From: Aralia elata
Taxonomy: Eukaryota; Streptophyta; Magnoliopsida; Apiales; Araliaceae
Direction of reading: 5' to 3'
Length of the DNA stretch: 64,000 bases
Assembly: GCA_034770075.1 (NCBI GenBank)
Contig: CM068386.1
Location: 45,607,990 to 45,671,989, forward strand
Shown: positions 34,159 through 45,205 of the stretch, in pieces
Position numbering within the stretch: position 1 is the stretch's first letter
Layout: every line of letters begins with the position of its first letter
Made by a program: the position numbers and the translations under genes
Notes under the pieces: model-generated
Told to the model about the DNA's origin: nothing
Database searches by the model: none
Seen by the model: the letters and a program-made list of their open reading frames with translations, nothing else

Positions 34159-35069
34159 ATGTCTAACACAAGAGATAAGGCAATTGAAAATGAGCCTTCT
34201 ACGTCAAATTTTGACCCAAAACTTATGATGGAGGCAATGACGAAAGAATTTTCCCGACAGTTAGGAGTGGCTATGGAGCAAGTGCATGATCGCATCGATC
34301 AATTGAGTGACACTCGAGGGGAACAAAATCAAATCCCTCCGGGTGGGCGCCCAAAGGGAAAGGCCCAACGAAAGGAAGCTAGGCTAGAGGAGACAAATTA
34401 CTATGATGAAAGGTTTAGCGAGGAAGAGGATCGAGAAACTGGTTTTATCCCTAGGAGACATTTTGCAAGGGATAGAGGCGGCCGAAATCGAGAGGACAAC
34501 AACCTCAATAGCATCAAAATGGAAATTCCCACATTCCAAGGCAGGAGTGATCCCGAGGCATACTTAGAGTGGGAGAAGAAAATGGAATGGATATTTGATT
34601 GTCACAACTACTCGGATCTCAAGAAAGTTAGAATTGCCGCTACAGAATTTTTAGATTATGCGGTTACTTGGTGGGATCAATTGATGACCAGCCGAAGGAG
34701 GTGTAGAGAGCGTCCAATAGAGACTTGGGCAGAAATGAAAGATGTAATGAAAAAGAGGTTTGTCCCAAGCCACTACTACCGAGATCTGTTTCGAAATTTG
34801 CAAAACTTGAGACAGGGAAGTAAGAGTGTGAAGGACTACTTCAAGGAGATGGAGATGTTAATGTCTAGGGCTGACATCGACGAGGATAATGAGGCAACCA
34901 TGGCCCGATTTTCAGCAGGGTTAAATTGGGAAATTGCAGATTTTGTGGAGCGCCAACACTATGTGGTATTGGAAGATATGGTACACATGGCTATCAAAAT
35001 AGAAAAGCAGCTTAAGAGGAGAGGTGGCCAGCGAATAAATCCTACCACAGGATCATCATGGAAGCCCAA
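34159..35069 (+). pseudogene. B gag, 5' part, interrupted by C
   Basis: ATG at 34159 opens MSNTRDKAIENEPSTSNFD. The capsid-like core has MEIPTFQGRSDPEAYLEWEK, then IAATEFLDYAVTWWDQL and PIETWAEMKDVMKKRFVPSH, standard for chromovirus Gag. This ATG is chosen over the upstream in-frame one at 34093 because a strong acceptor-like TTTTGCAG lies five bases before it and element C has the same start. The frame is cut at residue 304 by C at target CCCAA and resumes at 41882. Confidence 0.85.
35065..35069. other. Target site duplication of C (CCCAA), left copy
   Basis: CCCAA at 35065-35069 is repeated at 41877-41881, exactly at the outer ends of C's LTRs. This defines the C insertion inside B gag. 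Confidence 0.95.
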
Positions 35070-36013
35070 TGATAGACTCCACGGCACGCTTGCGTGAGGT
35101 GGTCGTCGCCCGGATCGTTTCTAACAAGTTGATAGGATGGATAGCTTGCAACACCTTAACCCCTCGCCTATATGTAGACGGTAATCTTGGTACAATTGCT
35201 TGCAAAGGAGATTTGCGTAGGATGGACACCAACGACACCTCGACCCCTCGCTTATGTTGAAGCGGTAATCTTGGTACAATCGACGATTGATGCGGTAGAA
35301 GACGCCACACACAACTATGATTGGTTGTATGATAAGTCGAATATGAATCTCAAAGAAAACTAAGGAATACTTAGGAATTCTCAAGAACCACAAGAAAAGA
35401 ACAATCTCACAATAATGATGATAATCTGAATATTAATGAATAATTCAAGTCTACAATAGCACCTATTTATACTAGTTTTAGAAACAAACTAGAAGCTTCT
35501 AGAAGCACACACTCTTTGAAATACAAGCACACAAATTTGGAAATGTAGCAATCAGAACACATGTAATTGATCCTAAATACTGATATCATGTTTTGGATGA
35601 AAGAAGGTTCGAAAATCAAGAAAGTCAAAAAATGACAAAATGCATCCAGTAGGTTCTCGCCGGGGCGAGCTATTTGAACTGAGGATTTCTCGCCGGGGCG
35701 AGGATTTTGGCTTGAAAAACCTCGCCGGGGCGAGCTCTCGCCGGGGCGAGGTCATCCTGTTCCGATCAAACTGCTTTCTTTCGCTGTTTTGTCCGCTACG
35801 TCCATGCGCAACATGTTTACGGGCTTCATACGCTTGGACTCCATTTCCGTAACCTCTATGCTTGATCCAACCTCGTTCCATAGTTCACGGATCATTCCGT
35901 TAAGTCCGTCTTTGAAGGTTTTAGCTCGAGCTCTAGTAATGGGTCCAAGTGGAAATTGCAATGGGTCTTCTCGGGTTGTGTCACGGGTGTCTGGATTATG
36001 GATGTCCTCATCA
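35070..36013 (-). repeat. C 3' LTR (944 bp)
   Basis: The minus strand starts TGATGAGGACATCC at 36013 and ends TCTATCA at 35070. It begins with the last 87 codons of pol, then four GC palindromes, TATAAATA at 35471-35464, and a U5 nearly the same as that of B. Confidence 0.95.
35656..35750. repeat. Four CTCGCCGGGGCGAG palindromes directly after the C pol stop
   Basis: Copies lie at 35656-35669, 35689-35702, 35721-35734 and 35737-35750. Arms CTCGCC/GGCGAG are separated by GG. The first on the coding strand begins one base after the TGA stop. The 5' LTR has the same four at 41519-41613. They occupy the place of the 57-bp repeats in B. Confidence 0.85.
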
Positions 36014-39000
36014 TACCTCTCCTCTTGAGAAGGATTTGTCCTCAAATCTTCACCTACATCAAACGGGCTTAGATCAGAAACATTGAAGGTTGCACTAACA
36101 GTATACTCACCGGGTAAATACAATTTGTAAGCATTGTTGTTAATGCGTTCAAGCACTTGAAATGGTCCATCTCCTCTCGGGAGTAGTTTCGAACGCCTTT
36201 GAGCAGGAAATCTTTCCTTACGCAAGTGAAGCCATACCCAATCCCCGGGTTCGAAGACTACTTGACGCCGACCTTTGTTGGCTTGTCGAGCATATTGATC
36301 CGTCTTCTTCTCAATGTTAAGCTTTATCTTCTCATGTATCTGTTTAACAAAATCAGCTTTGTTTTTGCCATCCATGTTAGTATACTCAGAAATAGGTAAA
36401 GGTGCTAAATCCAATGGTGTTAAAGGATTAAAACCATACACAATTTCAAAAGGTGAGAATTTAGTAGCCGAGTGAACAGACCTGTTATAAGCAAACTCAA
36501 CATGAGGTAAACATTCTTCCCAAAGCTTAATATTCGTATTAATGATAGCCCTCAATAATGCAGATAGAGTCCTATTTACTACTTCTGTTTGGCCGTCAGT
36601 TTGTGGATGACAAGTAGTTGAAAACAACAGTTTAGTTCCTAGTTTACACCACAAAGTTTTCCAAAAGTAGCTCAAGAACTTAGCATCTCTATCCGAAACA
36701 ATTGTTCGGGGCATGCCATGCAGACGCACAATATCTCTAAAGAATAAATCAGCAATATGGGATGCAGCATCAGTTTTATGACATGGAATGAAGTGTGCCA
36801 TTTTTGAAAATCTATCTACGACCACAAATATAGAATCATGACCATATTTAGATCTAGGTAATCCCAATACAAAATCCATAGACAAATCAATCCAAGGTTC
36901 ACTCGAAATTGGCAATGGTGTGTATAACCCATGGGGTTGAACACGAGATTTAGCTTGACGACAGGTAATGCACCTATCACAAATTCGTTCCACATCTCGT
37001 TTCATATGGGGCCAATAGAAATGTTCTTTTAATACAGATAAAGTCTTATCAACACCAAAATGTCCCATCAAACCACCTCCATGTGATTCACGAACCAATA
37101 GTTCACGTAAAGAACTTGCAGGTATACACAATCGATTCTCACGAAATAAGAACCCATCCATCTTGAAGTACTTACCTACAACATTCTTTTCACAAATTTT
37201 AAACTCTTCACAGAAATCATGGTCATTAACATACAATTCTTTGATTTGTTCAAAACCAAGTAATTTTGTGTCGAGAGTATTTAACAATACATACCTTCTT
37301 GAGAGAGCGTCGGCAACGACATTCTCCTTACCTTGCTTATACCGAATGACATACGGGAATGTCTCGATGAACTCCATCCATCGTGCATGTCTCTTGTTCA
37401 ACTTGTGTTGGCCTTTCAAATATTTCAATGATTCATGATCCGTGTGAATCACAAATTCCTTAGGCCACAGGTAATGTTGCCAAGTCTCCAAAGATCGAAC
37501 TAAGGCATATAACTCCTTGTCATAGGTAGGATAGTTTAAGGCTGCTCCACTCAATTTTTCACTGAAATATGCAACGGGTTTTCCTTCTTGCATCAACACA
37601 GCTCCAATGCCTAAACCTGAAGCATCACATTCAATTTCAAAGGTTTTAGTGAAATTAGGCAATACAAGTAAAGGAGCGTTAGTTAATTTTTCTTTAATCA
37701 ATTGAAACGCCTTTTCCTGTGCATCACCCCACTTGAATCCTACACTCTTTTTGATCACTTCGGTGAGTGGTGCTGTGACTTTGCTGAAATTCCTTACAAA
37801 CCGTCTATAGAAGCTCGCGAGTCCATGAAAGCTACGAACTTGACTGACGTTCGTAGGAGTTGGCCATTCTCGGATTGCACGTATCTTTTCTTCATCAACC
37901 TGTACTCCCTGTGTACTGACAACAAAACCAAGAAACACAACTCGATCCGTACAAAATGTGCATTTGTCCATATTAGCATACAATTTTTCTTTTCGAAGCA
38001 TATCTAGGACAGATTTTATATGCAATGCATGCTCATCTAAATCCTTGCTGTAGATCAAAATATCATCAAAGTAGACGACTACAAACTTTCCAATGAAGGA
38101 ACGCAAAACATGGTTCATTAGTCTCATGAACGTGCTAGGAGCATTAGTTAAACCAAAAGGTAAGACTAACCACTCATATAACCCATATTTTGTTTTAAAA
38201 GCAGTTTTCCATTCATCTCCCTCATGCATCCTAATTTGATGATAACCACTCTTTAAATCTATTTTAGAAAACACACAAGATCCATGCAATTCATCTAACA
38301 TGTCATCTAACCTAGGAATGGGATGCCGATATTTTACCGTGATGTTATTTACCGCTCGACAATCAATGCACATACGCCACTTCCCATCTTTCTTAGGTAC
38401 TAAAATAACAGGAACCGCACATGGACTCATGCTTTCCCTCACAAAACCTTTGTCCATTAGCTCGTCAACTTGCCTTTGCAATTCCTTTGTTTCCTCGGGA
38501 TTGCTTTGGTATGCCGGGCGATTTGGAATGGTCGCGCCTGGGACAAAGTTAATTTGATGCTCAATTCCCCGAATTGGTGGTAATCCTTGTGGAAGTTCCT
38601 CGGGAAATACATCCTGATAATCCTGTAAAAGAGCAGAAACAACACTAGGCAAAGAAAGATTATTAGCGTTAGTATTTAAAAGTGCCTCCTTATACCGAAG
38701 TATAATCATTGGCTTTTTAGAATCCAAAGCTCGCCTTACATCACTCCTTTTTGCAAAAATGTTTGTTTTTCTCTCTTCTTTCTTTTTTTCTCTCTCTTTT
38801 GTTTTCTTTTCATGATCTCTCTGTAAGTGTATTTGATCCTCATGCACTTGTTTTGGTGACATAGGACACAAGGTAACTTTTCTTTGATTGTGAACAAAAG
38901 AGTACTCATTAGTAAAACCATCGTGTTTTACTCGCCGATCGAACTGCCAAGGTCTCCCAAGTAGTAAATGACCTACCTGCATAGGAACTACATCACAAAG

Positions 39001-39507
39001 GATCTCATCAACATACTTTCCAATTGTAAACGGCACTGATACTTGCTTGGTAACTTTAATGTCGCCGCTGTCATTGAGCCACTGCAATCGGTATGGGTGA
39101 GGATGTTTGGATGTTGTAAGTCCCAATTTCTCTACCATTGTGATGCTTGCCACATTTGTACAGCTTCCACCATCAATTACAACACAACAAATCTTACCAT
39201 TTACCATGCATCTAGTATGAAATAGATTCTCTCTTTGCTCGCTGCTTTCTTCTTTTGCCTGTGTACTAAGCATTCTCCGTGTAACCAACACTTCACCATG
39301 CATAGCAACCTCTCGATCTTCCTCCAATGGTGGCATAGAGTCATTGTCACTATTTTCTTCCTCGGTCTCCAAATCCCCATTATCAAGCAATAACATAGTT
39401 CTTTGATTTGGGCATTGATTTGCAATATGTCCCCTGCCTTGACATTTAAAGCATACAATATCTCGATTACGACTAGTAGAAGGTGTATTAATTTTACCTT
39501 GCACTAC
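35752..39507 (-). CDS. C Pol polyprotein (protease, RT, RNase H, integrase)
   Basis: The frame of about 1250 codons follows the TAA at 39510-39508. Counting from the GTG at 39504: zinc knuckle CFKCQGRGHIANQC (18-31), protease VIDGGSCTN (Asp near 111), RT with YFDDILIYS (near 478), RNase H starting ECDASGLGIGAVL (near 628), the integrase zinc module with H, H and CDRC-TC (about 800-845), a catalytic D,D,E core (Asp near 873 and 938, Glu near 970), GPF/Y-type module GDGPFQVLERINNNAYKL (about 1110), and a basic tail GPITRARAKTF...LNGMI encoded inside the LTR. The last 87 residues overlap the 3' LTR, as reported for CRM elements. A whole catalytic set is present. Confidence 0.9.
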   Translation of the reverse strand, partial: VVQGKINTPSTSRNRDIVCFKCQGRGHIANQCPNQRTMLLLDNGDLETEEENSDNDSMPPLEEDREVAMHGEVLVTRRMLSTQAKEESSEQRENLFHTRCMVNGKICCVVIDGGSCTNVASITMVEKLGLTTSKHPHPYRLQWLNDSGDIKVTKQVSVPFTIGKYVDEILCDVVPMQVGHLLLGRPWQFDRRVKHDGFTNEYSFVHNQRKVTLCPMSPKQVHEDQIHLQRDHEKKTKEREKKKEERKTNIFAKRSDVRRALDSKKPMIILRYKEALLNTNANNLSLPSVVSALLQDYQDVFPEELPQGLPPIRGIEHQINFVPGATIPNRPAYQSNPEETKELQRQVDELMDKGFVRESMSPCAVPVILVPKKDGKWRMCIDCRAVNNITVKYRHPIPRLDDMLDELHGSCVFSKIDLKSGYHQIRMHEGDEWKTAFKTKYGLYEWLVLPFGLTNAPSTFMRLMNHVLRSFIGKFVVVYFDDILIYSKDLDEHALHIKSVLDMLRKEKLYANMDKCTFCTDRVVFLGFVVSTQGVQVDEEKIRAIREWPTPTNVSQVRSFHGLASFYRRFVRNFSKVTAPLTEVIKKSVGFKWGDAQEKAFQLIKEKLTNAPLLVLPNFTKTFEIECDASGLGIGAVLMQEGKPVAYFSEKLSGAALNYPTYDKELYALVRSLETWQHYLWPKEFVIHTDHESLKYLKGQHKLNKRHARWMEFIETFPYVIRYKQGKENVVADALSRRYVLLNTLDTKLLGFEQIKELYVNDHDFCEEFKICEKNVVGKYFKMDGFLFRENRLCIPASSLRELLVRESHGGGLMGHFGVDKTLSVLKEHFYWPHMKRDVERICDRCITCRQAKSRVQPHGLYTPLPISSEPWIDLSMDFVLGLPRSKYGHDSIFVVVDRFSKMAHFIPCHKTDAASHIADLFFRDIVRLHGMPRTIVSDRDAKFLSYFWKTLWCKLGTKLLFSTTCHPQTDGQTEVVNRTLSALLRAIINTNIKLWEECLPHVEFAYNRSVHSATKFSPFEIVYGFNPLTPLDLAPLPISEYTNMDGKNKADFVKQIHEKIKLNIEKKTDQYARQANKGRRQVVFEPGDWVWLHLRKERFPAQRRSKLLPRGDGPFQVLERINNNAYKLYLPGEYTVSATFNVSDLSPFDVGEDLRTNPSQEERYDEDIHNPDTRDTTREDPLQFPLGPITRARAKTFKDGLNGMIRELWNEVGSSIEVTEMESKRMKPVNMLRMDVADKTAKESSLIGTG

Positions 39508-40491
39508 TTAAGTAGCCGCTCCTTGCTTGATTTCTGGCTTTGGTTTGAAAACAGTTGGCTTTTCCTCACGCTTCACATTATTGGCTTTCCATGATGTACC
39601 TGTGGTTGGATTTGTTCGTTGGCCACCTCTCCTCTTAAGTTGCTTCTCTATTTTGATAGCCATGTGCACCATATCTTCCAATACCACATAATGTTGACGC
39701 TCCACCAAATCTGCAATGTCCCAATTTAAACCTGCTGAAAATCGGGCCATGGTTGCCTCATTATCCTCGTCGATGTCAGCTCTAGACATTAGCATCTCCA
39801 TCTCCTTGAAGTAGTCCTCCACACTCTTGCTTCCCTGTCTCAAATTTTGTAAGTTTCGAAACAGATCTCGATAATAGTGGCTTGGGACAAACCTCTTTTT
39901 CATTACAGCTTTCATTTCTGCCCAAGTCTCGATTGGACGTTCTCGGCACCTCCTTCGGCTGATCATCAATTGATCCCACCAAGTAACTGCATAGTCTGAA
40001 AATTCGGTAGCTGCAATTCTTACTTTCTTGAGATCCGAGTAGTTGTGACAGTCAAAGATCCACTCCATTTTTCTCTCCCATTCTAAGTATGCCTCGGGAT
40101 CACTTCTGCCTTGGAATGTGGGAATTTTCATTTTGATGTTATCAAGATTGTTGTCCTCTCGATTTCGGCCGCCTCTATCCTTTGCAAAATGTCTCCTAGG
40201 GATAAAGTCAGTTTCTCGATCCTCTTCCTCACTAAACCTTTCATCATAGTAATTTGTCTCCTCTAGCCTTGCTTCCTTTTGTTGGGCCTTTCCTTTTGGG
40301 CACCCACCCGGAGGGATTTGAGTTTGTTCCCCTCGAGTGTCACTCAATTGATCGATGCGATCATGCACTTGCTCCATAGCCATTCCCAATTGTCTAGAAA
40401 ATTCTTTCATCATAGCCTCCATCATGAGTTTAGGGTCAAAATTCGATGTAGAAGGTTCATTTTCAATTGTCTTATCTCTTGTGTTAGACAT
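39508..40491 (-). CDS. C Gag
   Basis: ATG at 40491-40489 opens MSNTRDKTIENEPSTSNFD. The capsid-like region has MKIPTFQGRSDPEAYLEWER, FSDYAVTWWDQL and VPSHYYRDLFRNLQNLRQGS. It ends ...KPEIKQGAAT then TAA at 39510-39508. The zinc knuckle lies beyond the stop, in the same frame as Pol. B has a sense codon at the corresponding place, so the TAA is probably a mutation; stop-codon readthrough is an alternative. An upstream in-frame ATG at 40683 precedes an acceptor-like TTTTGCAG and is probably in the leader. Confidence 0.85.
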   Translation of the reverse strand: MSNTRDKTIENEPSTSNFDPKLMMEAMMKEFSRQLGMAMEQVHDRIDQLSDTRGEQTQIPPGGCPKGKAQQKEARLEETNYYDERFSEEEDRETDFIPRRHFAKDRGGRNREDNNLDNIKMKIPTFQGRSDPEAYLEWERKMEWIFDCHNYSDLKKVRIAATEFSDYAVTWWDQLMISRRRCRERPIETWAEMKAVMKKRFVPSHYYRDLFRNLQNLRQGSKSVEDYFKEMEMLMSRADIDEDNEATMARFSAGLNWDIADLVERQHYVVLEDMVHMAIKIEKQLKRRGGQRTNPTTGTSWKANNVKREEKPTVFKPKPEIKQGAAT

Positions 40492-40916
40492 GTTTCCTGC
40501 AAAATAAAGATTAGTAGAAAACAATTTCCTCACCACTCCCTTACGTGTTTCACTCAAACAATATATCACACAAATATGAAACGCTCGTGTATCACACAAA
40601 TGGCTTTTACCCTCTAGTAATCTCACTACTCTTGCCTTTTTTCGCTCATAGTTCTTACTAATAGGTTCTTTTTGAATTCTCACAAATATTACCTCAATTC
40701 TCTAATTACAATCCAATAATAACTTATCAAGAATACAATATAGAAAGTACGACTCTTCACAAGACTTCCAATCGTCAAATATGATTCTTGCAAATGAAAA
40801 TCCCAATGGTAACAATTCACAATACAAATTTTCTGCTATATTTTTTTTATGCAGTTTTTTTTTTTGACTATAATTCAACAATAAAAGTAAAGATAAGTAA
40901 CTTGATAGGAAACTTA

Positions 40917-40928
40917 GCTCTGATACCA
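40917..40928 (-). other. C primer-binding site (tRNA-iMet type)
   Basis: The minus strand reads TGGTATCAGAGC, a full match to the site complementary to initiator tRNA-Met, three bases inside the LTR edge. Confidence 0.9.
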
Positions 40929-40931
40929 AAA

Positions 40932-41876
40932 TGATAGACTCCACGGCACGCTTGCGTGAGGTGGTCGTCGCCCGGATCGTTTCTAACAAGTTGATAGGAT
41001 GGATAGCTTGCAACACCTTAACCCCTCGCCTATATGTAGACGGTAATCTTGGTACAATTGCTTGCAAAGGAGATTTGCGTAGGATGGACACCAACGACAC
41101 CTCGACCCCTCGCTTATGTTGAAAGCGGTAATCTTGGTACAATCGACGATTGATGCGGTAGAAGACGCCACACACAACTATGATTGGTTGTATGATAAGT
41201 CGAATATGAATCTCAAAGAAAACTAAGGAATACTTAGGAATTCTCAAGAACCACAAGAAAAGAACAATCTCACAATAATGATGATAATCTGAATATTAAT
41301 GAATAATTCAAGTCTACAATAGCACCTATTTATACTAGTTTTAGAAACAAACTAGAAGCTTCTAGAAGCACACACTCTTTGAAATACAAGCACACAAATT
41401 TGGAAATGTAGCAATCAGAACACATGTAATTGATCCTAAATACTGATATCATGTTTTGGATGAAAGAAGGTTCGAAAATCAAGAAAGTCAAAAAATGACA
41501 AAATGCATCCAGTAGGTTCTCGCCGGGGCGAGCTATTTGAACTGAGGATTTCTCGCCGGGGCGAGGATTTTGGCTTGAAAAACCTCGCCGGGGCGAGCTC
41601 TCGCCGGGGCGAGGTCATCCTGTTCCGATCAAACTGCTTTCTTTCGCTGTTTTGTCCGCTACGTCCATGCGCAACATTTTTACGGGCTTCATACGCTTGG
41701 ACTCCATTTCCGTAACCTCTATGCTTGATCCAACCTCGTTCCATAGTTCACGGATCATTCCGTTAAGTCCGTCTTTGAAGGTTTTAGCTCGAGCTCTAGT
41801 AATGGGTCCAAGTGGCAATTGCAATGGGTCTTCTCGGGTTGTGTCACGGGTGTCTGGATTATGGATGTCCTCATCA
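40932..41876 (-). repeat. C 5' LTR (945 bp)
   Basis: This is the same as 35070-36013 apart from three differences: an extra A near 41121, ACATTTTTACG against ACATGTTTACG near 41678, and GTGGCAATTG against GTGGAAATTG near 41815. Confidence 0.95.
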
Positions 41877-41881
41877 CCCAA

Positions 41882-42731
41882 TAATGTGAAACGCGAGGAA
41901 AAACCAACTGTTTTCAAACCAAAAACAGAAATCAAGCAAGGACCGACTACTCAGGGATTGCAAGGTAAAACCAATCAACCTTCTACTAGTCGTAATCGAG
42001 ATATTGTATGCTTTAAATGTCAAGGCAGGGGACATATTGCAAATCAATGCCCAAATCAAAGAACTATGTTATTGCTTGATAATGGAGAAGTGGAAACCAA
42101 GGAAGAAGATAGTGACAATGACTCTATGCCATCATTGGAGGAAGATAGGGAGGTTGCTATGCATGGTAAAGTGTTGGTTACTCGAAGAATACTTAGTACA
42201 CAGGTAAAAGAAGAAAGCAGTGAACAAAGGGAAAATCTGTTTCATACTAGATGCATGGTAAATGGTAAGATCTGTTGTGACGTGATTGATGGTGGGAGCT
42301 GTACAAATGTTGCAAGTATCGCTATGGTGGAGAAATTGGGACTTACAACTTCAAAACATCCTCATTCATACCGATTGCAGTGGCTCAATGACAGCGGCGA
42401 CATCAAAGTAACCAAGCAAGTATCAGTTCCGTTTACAATTGGGAAGTATGTCGATGAGATTCTATGTGATGTAGTTCCTATGCAGGCGGGTCACTTACTA
42501 CTTGGGAGACCTTGGCAGTTCGATCGGCGAGTAAAACACGATGGTTTTACTAATGAGTACTCTTTTGTTCACAATCAAAGGAAAGTTACCTTGTCTCATA
42601 TGTCACCAAAACAGGTGCATGAGGATCAAATGTATTTACAAAGAGATCATGAAAACAAAAAAACAAAAGAGAAAGAAAAAAGAAAGGAGAAGAGAGAAAA
42701 ACAAACATTTTTGCAAAAAGGAGTGATGTAA
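41882..42731 (+). pseudogene. B gag end and protease, ending in a frameshift
   Basis: The frame resumes after C with NNVKREEKPTVFKPKTEIK, passes through the zinc knuckle CFKCQGRGHIANQC without the stop seen in C, and contains the protease DGGSCTN (near 42290). An indel in the Lys/Arg-coding A-rich stretch (about 42645-42705) shifts the frame, and the reading runs into TAA at 42729. An upstream part of the apparent open frame (41652-41881) is C's LTR read antisense. Confidence 0.85.
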
Positions 42732-42739
42732 GGCGAGCT

Positions 42740-45205
42740 TTGGATTCTAAAAAGCCAATGATTATACTTCGGTATAAGGAGGCACTTTTAAATACTAACG
42801 CTAATAATCCTTCTTTGCCTAGTGTTATTTCTGCTCTTTTACAGGATTATCAAGATGTATTTCCCAATGAACTTCCACAGGGATTACCACCAATTCGGGG
42901 AATTGAGCATCAAATTGACTTTGTCCCTGGCGCGACCATTCCAAATCACCCGGCATACCGAAGCAATCCCGAGGAAACAAAGGAATTGCAAAGGCAAGTT
43001 AACGAGCTAATGGACAAGGGGTTCGTAAGGGAAAGCATGAGTCCATGTGCGGTTCCAGTTATTTTAGTGCCTAAAAAGGATGGAAAGTGGCGTATGTGCA
43101 TTGATTGTCGAGCGGTAAATAACATCACGGTAAAGTATCGACATCCCATTCCTAGGTTGGATGATATGTTAGATGAATTGCATGAATCTTGTGTATTTTC
43201 TAAAATTGATTTGAAGAGTGGTTATCATCAGATTAGAATGCATGAGGGAGATGAATGGAAAATCGCTTTTAAAACAAAATATGGGTTATATGAGTGGTTA
43301 GTCTTACCTTTTGGTTTAACTAATGCTCCTAGCACGTTCATGAGATTAATGAACCATGTTTTGCGTCCCTTCATTGGGAAATTTGTAGTTGTCTACTTTG
43401 ATGATATCTTGATCTACAGCAAGGATTTAGTTGAGCATGCATTGCATATAAAATCTGTCCTAGATGTGCTTCGAAAAGAAAAATTGTATGCTAATATGGA
43501 CAAATGCACATTTTGTACGGATCGAGTTGTATTTCTTGGTTTTGTTGTCAGTACGCAGGGAGTACAGGTTGACGATGAGAAGATACGAGCAATCCGAGAA
43601 TGGCCAACTCCTACGAATGTCAGTCAAGTTCGTAGCTTTCATGGACTCGCAAGTTTCTATAGACGATTTGTAAGAAACTTCAGCGAAATCACAGCACCAC
43701 TCACCGAAGTAATCAAAAAGAGTGTAGGATTCAAGTGGGGTGATGCACAGGAAAAGGCGTTTAATTTGATTAAAGAAAAATTAACTAACGCTCCTTTACT
43801 TGTATTGCCTAATTTCACTAAAACCTTTGAAATTGAATATGATGCTTCAGGTTTAGGCATTGGAGCTGTGTTGATGCAAGAAGGAAAGTCAGTGGCATAT
43901 TTCAGTGAAAAATTGAGTGGAGCAGCTTTGAACTATCCTACCTATGACAAGGAGTTATATGCCTTAGTTCGATCATTGGAGACTTGGAAACATTACCTGT
44001 GGCCTAAGGAATTTGTAATTCACACGGATCATGAATCATTGAAATATTTGAAAGGCCAATACAAGTTGAACAAGAGACATGCACGATGGATGGAGTTCAT
44101 CGAGACATTTCCATACGTCATTCGTTATAAGCAAGGTAAGGAAAATGTCGTGGCTGATGCTCTTTCGCGAAGGTATGTGTTGTTAAATACTCTTGACACA
44201 AAATTACTTGGTTTTGATCAAATCAAAGAATTATATGATAATGACCATGATTTCTGTGAAGAGTTTAAAAATTGTGAAAAGAATGCTGTAGGTAAATACT
44301 TCAAGATGGATGGATTCTTGTTTTGTGAAAATCGATTATGTATACCTGCATGTTCTTTAAGTGAATTATTGGTTCGAGAATCACATGGAGGTGGTTTGAT
44401 GGGACATTTTGGTGTTGATAAGACTTTATCTGTTATAAAAGAACATTTCTATTGGCCCCATATGAAACGAGATGTGGAAAGAATTTGTGATAGATGCATT
44501 CCATGTCGTCAAGCTAAATCTCGTGTTCAACCCCATGGGTTATACACACCATTGCCTATTTCGAGTGAACCTTGGATTGACTTGTCTATGGACTTTGTAT
44601 TGGGTTTACCTAGATCTAAGCATGGTCATGATTCTATATTTGTGGTCGTGAATAGGTTTTCAAAAATGACACACTTTATCCCATGCCACAAAACTGATGA
44701 TGCATCCCATGTTGCTGATTTATTCTTTAGAGACATTGTGCGTTTGCATGGCATGCCCCGAACAATTATTTCGGATAGAGATGCTAAATTCTTGAGCTAT
44801 TTTTGGAAGACATTGTGGTGTAAATTAGGAACTAAACTGTTATTTTCAACTATTTGTCATCCACAAACAGATGGTCAAACGGAAGTAGTAAATAGAACTC
44901 TATCTGCATTATTGAGAGCTATCATTAAAAAGAATATTAAGCTTTGGGAAGAATGTCTACCACATGTTGAGTTTGCTTATAATAGATCTGTTCACTCTGC
45001 TACTAAATTCTCACCTTTTGAAATTGTGTATGGCTTTAATCCTTTAACACCATTGGATTTATCACCATTGCCTGTTTCCGAGTATACTAACATGGATGGC
45101 AAAAACAAAGCTGATTTTGTTAAGCGGATATATGAGAAGACAAGACTCAACATTGAGAAGAGGACGGACCAATATGCCAAACAGGCCAACAAGGGTCGGC
45201 GTTAA
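42740..45205 (+). pseudogene. B RT, RNase H and integrase, ending in a nonsense codon
   Basis: The open frame of 821 codons starts after the frameshift: RT (KWRMCIDCRAVNNITVKYRH, YFDDILIYS near 43396-43425), RNase H (DASGLGIGAVL near 43840), integrase zinc module (CDRCIPCRQ near 44490) and core up to KGRR. TAA at 45203-45205 replaces the Gln codon of C (ANKGRRQVV). Catalytic residues look intact, so only the frameshift and this stop visibly disable it. Confidence 0.9.

Larger units (their letters stand above)
35070..41876 (-). mobile_element. CRM-type chromovirus C, nearly intact and young
   Basis: This is a 6807-bp element with both LTRs, PBS, gag, pol, PPT and a perfect target duplication. 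By eye the two LTRs (944 and 945 bp) differ by two substitutions and one 1-bp indel, so insertion was recent. The only visible coding defect is a TAA between gag and pol in one otherwise continuous frame. It is antisense to and inserted in a relative (B) of similar coding sequence but different U3. Confidence 0.95.

Noticed and set aside
35752..39507. Domesticated host gene derived from a retroelement
   Set aside because: It sits between intact LTRs with a perfect target duplication, so it is simply element C.
41652..41881. N-terminal part of the open frame that runs into B gag
   Set aside because: It is the antisense reading of C's 5' LTR joined by chance to the B frame; real B coding resumes at 41882.
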